Source: Serripes groenlandicus
Lineage: Eukaryota; Mollusca; Bivalvia; Cardiida; Cardiidae
Direction of reading: 5' to 3'
Assembly (NCBI GenBank): GCA_031761405.1
Contig: JASEVX010000011.1
Location: forward strand, 29,171,067-29,235,066
Length of the DNA stretch: 64,000 nt
Both the position numbers and the translations under genes were made by a program. The number at the start of each line of letters is the position of its first letter. The first letter of the stretch is position 1. Under the pieces are notes generated by a model. The model saw only the letters and a program-made list of their open reading frames with translations, had not been told where the DNA came from and ran no database searches. Shown piece after piece: positions 23,601 to 35,600 of this stretch.

Positions 23601-26600
23601 TTGCAAACAATACAGATCCAGGCGAGTCAGCTCGTAACGAGCTGTCTCACCTGAAATCTGCATTGTTTGCCTTTTTATTCATCAAATAATACAAAACTTT
23701 TATTACATGAGAAATGGAGATGCCCAATTTTGAACATGGAAGAGTCTACTTTAACCCTTTCCCTCATATAGATGCTTTCTGATGCCTCTGCAGCAGACGG
23801 CTATTTGAAAACATAGTGACAAAAGAAGAAATTGCACAAAACGTGCAATTTCTCCTTTTGCCACAATGTTTTCCACTTTTAGTCATAGGTTATCCATTCA
23901 ATTATAGAGATATTCTATGTTTTGACAAAATATGTTCAAAGTCGTCTGCTGCAGAATTGTCATATGAGGGAAAGGGTTAAACAATTCGGCGCTAAAAGAG
24001 TTTTAAAATAATCAATGTTCCAAGCATAAAATTAAATACCTGAGTTTAGCGAGGTCTCTCTCATACCCTTGCAGCAGTTCATCCTTCCTGACAATTCTTT
24101 CCCTGTATACCTTAATTTGGTTCACCATTTTTTCACATGCTCTTTCTCGTTCCCGTAATAAACGATCTCTCTCGTCTTTCGGAATGTGACCGAGAGGTCG
24201 TGAACCCTCAACGCCATCTAGCTGTAAGGATACCGAGATTGCTCCGATCAAAGATAAAAACTGAAATGGAAACAAGGAATGTTTTTAATGTAATGCAACT
24301 ATTTCATCTCGGGCTATTTGTAGAGAGAATTAAACCTAACATCTAATGAAAAAGGCTGTTTAGTTTTGTCCGAGTTGAGAACATTGTAGGAAAAGAAAAT
24401 TGCTCATCATGAGCAATTTCTCCATTTACCCTCAAACGCAACTATAACCTAAGGTATAAAAAGTCGAATATTTGAGTCACTCGTCAAAAGTTGACAGAAA
24501 CAGAATCAGTTTCCTTTTGTAATATAGTTTAATAACGCTTTCCCACAAACAGCAAATTTGCAGCAGAAGACTTTAAACATCTAGGCTAAAATAGAAGAAA
24601 ATATCTATAAACGAAAGGATAATATTAATAAAAGTAAAACATTCTTGTTAAAGGGGGAAATTTGGCATCATATGTTTTCAAAAAAGTGTCTGCTTCAGAG
24701 GTGTATAAATGCTTCTGTATGTGAGAAAGGGTTAAGAGTCTGTGTAAAAATAATGCATGGAATTGTCTATATTACACATTAATTCCTAAGATGTTTTCTA
24801 ATCAGTCTTTCCCCATACGACAATTCTGCAGCAGACGACTTTGAACATGTTTTGTCAAAAATTAGGAAATATCTATAATTGAATGGATAACCTATGACTA
24901 AAAGTGAAAAAATGGTGGCAAAAGGAGAAATTGCTTGTTTTGAGCAATTTCTTCTATTGTCACTATGTTTTCAAAAAGCTGTCTGCTGCAGAGGCGTCAA
25001 AAAGGGTTTATATGAGGGAAAGGGTTAAATCATCGCGATTCTTATGTAAATTACTAAAAGTGCTGATAGGTTGATGCTCTCCATGCAATCCTAAGCAACT
25101 GTTTTTAAAAATCTAAGGTATAACCTGACGAAAAAATTAACCTGTCGAGGCAGACCAACCTTCTGACCCCCAACACCACAGAGGCAGATTAAAAACATTT
25201 CATAAAACTAGGGACGTCCCTGATAAAACCTACTGAGTTTTCACTGGCATCCAAAGCTTCCATCGTTTCTCTATGAGCACTTCTCTCCATATCCGCCTCC
25301 GCATTTGTAGTGGTCATCAGACCTCTAGCTCTGCCGACCTCGCGATCTAGACTGGTTAAATTCTGGATGTTTTTGTCTTCTGAAAGAGCTTGATTAGCTC
25401 TCATTTCTGCAAGCTCCTTCTTGAGCATGATGACCTGCTGAAGGGCTTGGTCTTGAGTTGGTACTGCAAGGAATAAAATCAAGAAACTTATTGTTACATG
25501 TTATGCTGCAGTGGTAGTGTGTCTGTCTCTCATACCAAAGGTCCCAGGTTTGAATGAAATTATGAGCCTGGTCGGGTATAGGGATTTTTCCACACAAATG
25601 GCGCAAGTACTGGTTAAGTCTCAAGGAAGCAGACATTGAGTGTGATTAATAAAAGCTGAAAGCTTTTTGTTTCACAATCAATGTAAAATAAATCACTTTA
25701 AACTAAACAGGGTGTTTAATGACAATAATTGACCTATAGTGACAGTGATGTAATAGGAAGATTCAGTACATGTTGGCTAACACAAAAGTGTTTTGATTGA
25801 TCAATTGAGGCTTAAGGATGTTTTGCACATTTTTTCAATCATAGCAATGCAGACAGTTCACCTACACATATGTTTCCTGGTTTTCTCACACCAGTACTCC
25901 ACACAACAATCTTTCAAAGCAAATAGCTGCTTTTTCATATAGACTTTAAGACTTTGATGGAAGACAAATGATGCTTGTTGCATTGACCTTTGTCAGGATT
26001 CGGAAAGAACTGTTGACTGAGCTGGGGTTTGTACACAAAACCCCTGGATCGAGTCACTGCTCATCATTAAAAATTACTTCTTTTTTGCATAATGTTAACA
26101 CAAGTTGTCTGCTGAAAATGCATCAAAAGTCATCTGAACCAGGGAAAGCGATAACTTACAAGGTGGGTGAGAAACTTCCAGCTGTTTAGTTCTGGATCGT
26201 AATTCTGACAAAGCTTCTCGTTGACGTGTGATCGTCTGTTCGTGACGTTCTCCGCGACATTGGGCACCAAGTGATGTCAGTTCTGATGTAATGCGTCCTT
26301 CCTGATCGAGTAAATCCAGCTGTTTGGCCTGTTCAACCTTTTCTGACTGTAAGTCTTCTTCTAATATCTTTACTCTCTGTGTTTCCTTGTCAACCATACT
26401 CTTGTACTTCAGTGATATGGTCTTCTCTTTGCTGGAATTGAAATAACCTTTTCACACAAACAACAAATCTGCAGCTTGCAACGTTTGTTTTATTTGTTCA
26501 GAAGTACAAAAACTTAAGTTTCTTGTTGGTATTTCCTAATTTCTTGAGAGTAGCTGATTAAAAGAATGGACTGAAAAATATCTAAAGAGTCTGTTAAACC

Positions 26601-29600
26601 AATTTTTGTTTCAAATGAAATAAATCTGTAGCATGTTTCTGAAAATATCCAGACAAATATATATGGAAAATTTCCAAAGATGATTGCATTACTATTATAG
26701 TTTAAACTTATTTATTTTACATCGATTGCGAAACAAGCCTTGGGCTTAGATTAATCACGCTCGATGTCTGTTTCCTGGAGACTTCACCAGTACTCGCGCC
26801 GTTTGTGTTGAAAAATCCCAAAGTCAGGACCCGCTCATCACGGGACTCGAACCAGGGACCTTTGATACGATAGGCCGACGCTCTACCTCTGCACCACTGT
26901 CTTCCACTATTGAATAGAGATGAAAACATTGTGGCAAAAGGAGAAACACATCCTTAACAAGACTTCCACTCGAAGTGGAAGACTGCAGCTCTGACTGGTA
27001 GAGCACTAGCCGCGTAATCAAGATGTTCCAAGTTCAATTCCCATAAGATTGGGCCAAAATTCGGAACCTCCAAACAAACTTACCTTAAATCTTGTTCTAT
27101 AGTCTTTAACTCATCTTTCTGTTTATCGATAATTCTGGAGAGTTTTGCCAGTTGTTGTCTCATCTCAATTACCTCCCTTTCTTTACTACCCATCAACCCC
27201 TTGTATTTCTCTACTTCCTGTTTCTGACCCTCGCTCAACTCTCCTAAAATATGAATTAATGGGCTTAATGGCTAACAACAAAATCTGTATGTAATTTACT
27301 GAGGTCTTGATATAAAGGCAGAGAAAACCGGTCTTTTCCCTCACTATTTCTCTTATTACTCAACCAAACCAAGTGACTTGATACTTTTAAGCACCTACAA
27401 CATGGGTTTTGAGGGTCAAATAGGACTTTTAGAACATGCAATGTACTCCTTACTTAAAAGTCTTCGTAACTATGAAAGTTTAATTTATAATAGGAAAACT
27501 CTTTTTAAATGTTATGATAACCAAAAACATTGTGGCAAAATGAGAAATTACTTGTTTTGAGCAATTTCTCCTTTAGTCACACAAAAGTCGTCTGCTACAG
27601 AGATGTCAAAAAGCATCTTTATGTGGGGAGGGGTTAAGCACCTACAACATGGGATTTGAGGGTCAAATAGGACTTTTGGAACATGCAAATGTGCTCCTTA
27701 TCTAAAAGTCTATGTATAACTATGAAACTCTTAACTCACCAACTGTGAAGGAACTTGACTGTGGAGGTTCTGGATTCTTAATTCTTTCCCACATGTAGAT
27801 GCATTTTGACACCTATGTAGCATATGACTTTTGAAAACATCATGACAAAAGGAGAAATTGCTCTTAATAAGCAAATTCTCCTTTGGCCACAATGTCTTAA
27901 TGTTGCTTAACCTTTTCCCACATACAACAAATCTACAACTCTAAATAAGTATAAGTATGAATAACATACCTGTAATATCAGACAATCTTGCTGAAGCTCC
28001 AGTTAAATCTTTTCTCAGACCCAGAATGACATCATCTTGATCTTGTACATGTTTTTTAACATCACCGTTCTCCTTTCTGAATAAAGAAAAAAACAAATCA
28101 ACTGTTTACCTGCTGAAATCGTACTCTTGATCCATTCCCTCATGTATACGACAATTCTTTTAGAATGTTTAGGCTAAAACATGGTAAATCTCTTTAACCC
28201 TTTCCCACATATAGAAGCTTTCTGATGCCTCTGCAGCAGACGAATTTTGAAATAATTGTGGCAAAATCAGAAATTGCTCAAAACAAGCAATTTCTCAATT
28301 TGCCACAATGTTTTCAACTTTGTTCAGCAGTTATAGAACTTTTTCACATTTTTCACCTATAAGTATTCAAAGTCATCTGCTGATGATTTGTTGTATGTGG
28401 GAAAGTGTAAAATGAAAGAATAATCATTGAATAGAAACATTGATCATTATGGCAAAACATGTCTGCAGGTTGAAAAATGTTAAAATGTCCCAGTCTAAAA
28501 CAGGGGGCATTATTTTGAAAATATAAGTCAGGGTTATGGAACTTTGTCAGTTGGTCTATTCTTTGACCAAAATGACATATGTAACGTTTCAATCAAATGA
28601 ACCTATAGTGAAAATACAAGGTGAGTGTTGCATGCAAAATTAAAATAAAAACATTCGAAGTCCAAAAAGGGACATAATAATGCTATTATCAGAGCACTCA
28701 TCCAATGATCCAAATATATATGATCAGAATTTACGATACATTATCTAAATTAGTAACAGAGACATTAAGTTGTTTGTAAAGCTTTAATCCTTTCCCTCAT
28801 ATAGATTCACTCTGAAACATTTACAACAGTAGACTTTTGCCACAATGTTTACAACTATTTTAATTTGTCGTATGTGGGATAGGGTTAATGAAGTTCTTTT
28901 AGGATGCCAACACAATGGAGACTGTTATAACTCTCTGATTTCTTCAAATAGTTGAGCTTAAATAAAATTAGGTCTCTCCAAAGGCAAGCAATGGTGACAT
29001 GCAGCCACCTGCTTCTTTGTAGAAGTGTGACATAATGATGAAAAGAGTTGTGTTATTGAGTCAAAAACTTACCTTAGAACAAGAATTAATTGTTCCATAG
29101 CGACAACATCTGGTGCAGGTCTTTGAACAACAGGGATGACTTTTGGTTTGGGTGGCGGTGCTGGCTTCTCTCTCTCTTTCTTCTCAATGTGAACCTTTAA
29201 TTCTGAAAACAATATAACAGCAGACTTGATAAGTCAAGAGTAAACTGTTATTTTCCCCACAATATTTCTCCTATGACTCAACCAAATCCTATGTTGTGGG
29301 TACTCAAAGGAATCGTCACACTGAGAAGATTCTTTTGAGTACCCTCAATATAAGGTTTGAGTGTCAAATAAGGATTTAGCCTTTTTATTTAGAGCTCTGA
29401 AAATCAGCTCATCCATAACATAAGTGTAAGCTTTTCTGGAACTGTAATTGAGCTGAGCTGAAAGATAACGAACTTAAGCAAAAAAGTGTAGACTTAGATC
29501 AACCTGCAGTTGATCCATATCTTCTTTTTATTCCAATAAGTAACTGAACCTTTTCAGAAATTTACTTCACACAGACAACATTTTACACCTGCTATTATAC

Positions 29601-32600
29601 ATGAAAAAGCAAGCAATTTCACCTTTTATTGCAATATTTTTAACTCTTTATCAATACAAATATTTCAGTTTTCTAGATTGTTGAAATTGTTCGTACGATG
29701 ATTGTTTAGTAGACAAACTTCAAAAAGTCATGTGAAGTAATGGGTTAAAGACATGTCCCGTTACAAGCCACATTTTTGACACACTGTTTTCCATTACAAG
29801 CCACATTTTTTCCACACTGTTTTAAGAGTGATCTACATATTGGAAAGGGATAACTGCATATTAGAATTTCTTTAAACCCTTTACCTCATATAGACGCTTT
29901 CTGATGCCTCTGCAGCAGACAGCTTTTTGAAAACATAGTGACAAAAGAAGAAATTGCTCAAAAAGAGCAATTTCTTCTTTTGTCACAATGTTTTCCCCTT
30001 TTAGTCATAGGTTATCCATTCAAATATAGAGATTTTTTATTTTTTGACAAATATGTTCAAAGTCGTCTGCTGCAGAATTGTCGTATGAGGGAAAGGGTTA
30101 AATTGTAAACCTCAAGTGTAATTTCCTATATTATCCTGTAATAACAAACGTTGTTTTGAGCTCTTTTGAATACCTGTATTTTTTTATCAATTGCATACCT
30201 GCATTTGAATACCTATATTTCTCGTTAATTGTGTACCTTGGTAAGATTTCCTATATTTTTCGTTAATTGTGTACCGGAGTTTGAAGACTTATATTTCTCG
30301 TTAATTGCGTACCTTGGTTTGATTTCCTATATTTCTCGGTCTCCTCCTGGCACTCCTTATTCTTCTTCATCACCTTGGTGATCCGATCTTCCATTGCACA
30401 TATTGTCACTGAATGTTGCTTTATCTGTTCCCTATAACTTTCCAAATCCATCTCCAGTTTCTTTTCCCTTTCTATCAGTTCACTAGTTAACTTAGTAATT
30501 TCTTCAGCCTTTGAAGTTTGCAGAGCTTCAATCTGATCGCGTAATTGTGTTTCGAGGATTCTCAGTGCCTCCACTTCGGTGAGTGCGTCCATTCCATCGC
30601 GTAGTTTTGATTCGTTCTCATCACTCTTCTCTGACAGGTTCTGAAGGTGTTGAAAGCATCAATTTATTTTCCATTTTCTTTTTATAATACAATTTAAAGC
30701 ACATAGCTTCAAAAATATGGATTGATTGTTTGTTGTTTTATGCCGCTTTTAGAAATTGTTCAGTTATATCACATCGTTTCCTGGATACCAGTACTACTGG
30801 TCCATTTATTCTGGCACCAGCCAGTCAGTCGAAATGCTAACCCCACAACCCTGAGCGCCATGGAGGGCAGCCATTACTACTATATTGAACCCGGGACCTC
30901 CCGCACCCAAGATAGACACTTTACCACTACACCACAGAGGCGGCCAAAAATAGGGAAATATGGCCGATATATTTTCTTTACTCACTATGACCAATTTCAC
31001 CTTTTGACACTATGTTTTCAGAAGTCTTCAACTGCAACTGCATCAAATGCATCTATATGTGGGTAAGTAAAAAATAACTAGAACTATCACTGAAGATGAT
31101 AAATACCCCCTAAACAGCACCTTGACCTACACCATAACTTAATAAGTAAAAGGGCCATAACTCTGTAAAATATATGCAATTGTAACCCCTTTAGGATATG
31201 CACATCTCCTCTTGGTATAGAAGCTTCATGTAAGATTTTATTGCATTCCACATAGTGGTTTGTAAGAAATAGGCCAGACAAAATATGGCTTCCGACTGAC
31301 AGACAGCCCGACACAGTGACTCCTATATACCCCCTCTTCTTGGAAGGGGGTATGAAAACTCCCTCACAATTTCCTCCTAGTCGCTCAGGAGTGTAAGGCT
31401 AGCATTACAACCTACTTGCAGGTATCTGAAAAAATGGACCAGGAGGACGGGATATAAATGAAAAACTGTTGAAAGCAGCGTAAAACAACATACAATAAAA
31501 TCATGCCAAGACAGGAGACATAAAATCTCAAAGTACTTACTGATCTCAGCTGCTCTATTGTTATGTGTAGTTCTTCAACCTTCCTTTGTTCTGAATGAAC
31601 AGCACTTTCCAATTTTTCAGCTTCTACAGCACGGATATCATCGATGGCTCTGTTTAGCCTCTCTTCAACTGAAAGAAAACAGAACATGGACTTGAGGTTA
31701 AAAAATAATTAGAAATATCACTGAAGGTGATGAATACCCCCAGCTGGTGCCTGACAAAATACATAATGTATTAGAAATTCAAGGGGCCATAACTCATTTA
31801 AAAATAACTCCAGTGCAACATGCCGACAATATACAGTTATATTGAATTCTGACCAAGGGTTGCTGAGAAATAGTGTTCACAAGAAATGTCCACAGACAAA
31901 CAGACCGACAGACCGACAAGCACGACTCCTATATAGCCCCTATGTATCTGGGGGTATAATAAAACAAAGAGTGCCACAAGTGAACGCCAACGCTTGTCTG
32001 CTCGTCTGAGTCTTCACTGTCCAACTACATGCAATACAGCTCTTGATGTATATCTCCTATTAGTTAACCCTTTCCCTCATACGCCAATTCTGCAGCAGAC
32101 GACTTTGAACGTAATTTGTCAAAACATAGAATAATCTCCATAATTGAATGGATAACCTATGACAAAAAGTGGAAAACATTGTGGCAAAAGGAGAAATTGC
32201 ACGTTTTGTGCAATTTCTTCTTTTGTCACTATGTTTTCAAAAAGCCGTCTGCTGCAGAGGCGTCAGAAAGCGTCTATATGAGGGAAAGGGTTAACCCTTT
32301 CCTAAATGCAAACAAAATTGGCACATGAAAAGCAGACGACTTTTAAAAACATTGTAGTAAAAGGGAAAATTGCTGATATTGAGCAGGTTCTCCTTTTATC
32401 ACAAGGTTTTAAACTCTATATATAATAATAACAATTTCATATATAGAAATATTTTCAAAAGTCGTCTGCAGCAGATTTGATGTATGTGCGAAATGATTAA
32501 CAATCATGTCTCTTTAAGTGATACTGAAAATTGACATCATCAAATTTCATTTCACTTTACACATGACTTGAATAAAAACAAAATCAAAATACTTATTGAC

Positions 32601-35600
32601 TCATCTGCTCGTATTAGACATTTGTATTAGACATTTAACCCGTTTCCTTCAAAATGTTTCAAAAGGTATCTGCAGCAGATGCAACAAATATTATCTGTTT
32701 ACGGAAAATGGTCAAAGTTTAACTTTGAAAATCCTCTTAATATAATTCAAGAAAAAATTTCCGAATAAAATACCTTCCAATTTAGCCTTGGCCACAGCAT
32801 CAGCTATTTGACCATCTGTTTCTCTCTTCTGCTGGTCCAAATCGAACTGACGGTCTGACTTGAATCTCGTCTCCATGTCGCCCATCTGTTTGACCAGCCG
32901 TTCCTTCTCACTGATAGCACTTTCCCACTTAGCAAAGAGTAAAGCAATGTGTTTACTGGGCTCTGCAAAGAAATAATTCCTATATTAAAGATTTCCCTCT
33001 TACAAACATTAACTTTCTGACGCTTCTGCAAATATTCCTCCTGTACAGACAATGACAGCAGACAACTTTCAGGAAAAATGTAAATTTGTTCTTAATTAGT
33101 AATTTTTCCAACAATCTTTTCAGCTATAAGTATTTAAGTTTTCCAGGCGTTTTCATCCAGGTTTTTTCTAGCAGATAACTCATAAATAATACCCATAATT
33201 ATAATCTCCTGGCCAGTACAGCTCACAATTCAAACCCATTGCCTGTATTCTCTAACAATTTGTAAATGGTTTTACATGTAATTCTAAATTTGAAGGTTTC
33301 AAAGTCTCTGCTTGGTTAAACCATAATGGTGTAGCCAATCATAACGTTTTGTTTTTTTGTGAATTTAGAAATGAAATAGGAATGGCATTAACCCTTTCCC
33401 ACATACAACAATTCTGTAGCAGACGACTTTAAAAGTATCTATGCAAACACAGAAAAGCTCTTTAAATATAGGAATAATTACTGAAAAGAGTTGAAAACAT
33501 TGTGGCAAAAGAATAAATTGCTCGTTTTGAGCAATTTCTTCTTTTGTCGCAATGTTTTCAAAAGTCGTCTGCTGCAGAGGCGTCAAAAAGTGTCTATATG
33601 TGGGAAAGGGTTAAGCTTGTAAGATGATTACTAAACTGTGTTCACTCACCATCATTCGAAAGTTTGATGTTAACTCCACACTTCTCCAGAGCATTTTCAA
33701 TATCTGTTTCCCACGACAACTCTCCTTGCAGCAGACCCACGAAAACTTCCTTAATCCAAGCTATCGAGTCTTCTGGTGTGAGGGATTGGAGTAAATTTAT
33801 CTCATCTTTTACAGAGCCAGAGAGGCGGCCATTTTGTCTAAGGTGAGCCTGAAATGAAAACAGTGGTGTTCCATCAAGGTTTAACCCTTTCCCACATACA
33901 GCAAATCTGCGACAGACGACTTTGAAAAACATCATGGCAAAATGTGAAAAATTTGCATAAATAATGGTATAATAGTTGAATAAAGTTGAAAACACTGAGG
34001 CAAAAGAAGATTTTTTTTAAAGTAATTGCCCCCTTTGTCACAGTTTTTTCAAAAGTAGTCTCCTGCAGAGGCGTCAGAAAGCGTCTATATGTGGGAAAGG
34101 GTTAAATGTAAACCTAATCTTATATATCTATATGTGCTATCTTTTTACAAAAAAACTTAAAACTTTATGAAGGATATAAGCATACAGTATACTTCGGCCA
34201 TTTATACTGATTTTAAAAACATAATTGAAACAAGAGGGCCATGATGGCCCTGGAATCGCTCACCTGATTTTTTTTTTCACTTTAGCTATATAAGCCCCGC
34301 CATCTGGCGGGTATAGTTTCCAACCAATCAACTTGGCTTGAAGGAATCTGATAGAGGGTTACCCTAGGAACATTTCTACAAAATTATTTGAAAATCGGCC
34401 TGACACTTTTGGAGGAGAAGATTTTTTAAGTTTTCACTATAGCCATAAAAGGCAAAATAGCCCCGCCCCCTGGCGGCCATGTTTTTTGACCAATCAACAT
34501 GGCTTGAAGGAATCTGATAGAGGGTCATCCAAGGAACATTTCTACAAAATTATTTGAAAATCGGCCTGACACTTTTGGAGGAGAAGATTTTTTAAGTTTG
34601 CACTATAGCCATATAAGGCAAAATAGCCCCGCCCCCCCTGGCGGCCATGTTTTTCGACCAATCAACATGGCTTGAAGGAATCTGATAGAGGGTCACCTAA
34701 GGAACATTTCTACAAAATAATTTGAAAATCGGCCTGACACTTTCGGAGGAGAAGATTTTTTAAGTTTGCACTATAGCCATATAAGGCAAAATAGCCCCGC
34801 CCCCCCTGGCGGCCATGTTTTTCGACCAATCGACCAATCGACATGGCTTGAAGGAATCTGATAGAGGGTCACCTAAGGAACATTTCTACAAAATAATTTG
34901 AAAATCAGCCTGACACTTTCGGAGAAGAAGATTTTTTAAGAATTTTGAAGTTTTTTTCATGGACGACGGACGACGGACGACGGACGCCGGACATAGGGCG
35001 ATCACAATAACTCACCTTGAGCACTTCGTGCACAGGTGAGCTAAAAAGACAATCCTGTTCACTCTGTTTATTTATCCCTTTCCAACATATAACAATTCTG
35101 CAGCAGATGACTTTGAAAACATACCCAATTTTTTTTTGGGAACTCGATCCCTTTAAATGAAAGTACAATAATTCACCAGGGTTGAAAACATGGTGACAAC
35201 AGGAGAAATTGCTTGTTTTGAGCAATTTCTTCTTTTGTCTCCATGTTTTTAAAGATCTGTCTGCTGCAGAGGCGTCAGAAAGCGTCTATATGAGAGAAAG
35301 GGTTAATTCAGACATACATGTATTCCAGATAACTAACATTGACCCTTTCTCTCATACAATTCTGCAGCAGACATGCAAAAATGTGGAAAATCTTTAAACA
35401 CGAGAATATAACTATAGAATCAAGTTGAAAACATCTCTTATGACTCGACCAAACCATATGTTATGGCTACTCAAAAGAAAGAGATGATTCTTTTGAGAAT
35501 TCTTTTGAGAACCCACAACATAGGGTTTGAGTTTCAAAAAAACGTTTTGGAATTTGAAATACTGACTATCTTTTCCTCTGTTGAATCCACCCCTTGTGTG

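Noticed and set aside
32116..32328. Small open frames with the recurring peptide HVLCNFFFCHYVFKK / SESVYMRERV, also near 41.3, 49.0, 35.2 and 45.7 kb
   Set aside because: They are translations of the MITE itself and recur wherever it is inserted in that orientation. No start context, no conservation beyond the DNA repeat.
32804..33052. Minus-strand frame over exon 13 reading SVRRNGWSNRWATWRRD
   Set aside because: Wrong frame. The spliced frame gives a coiled coil that joins in phase on both sides.
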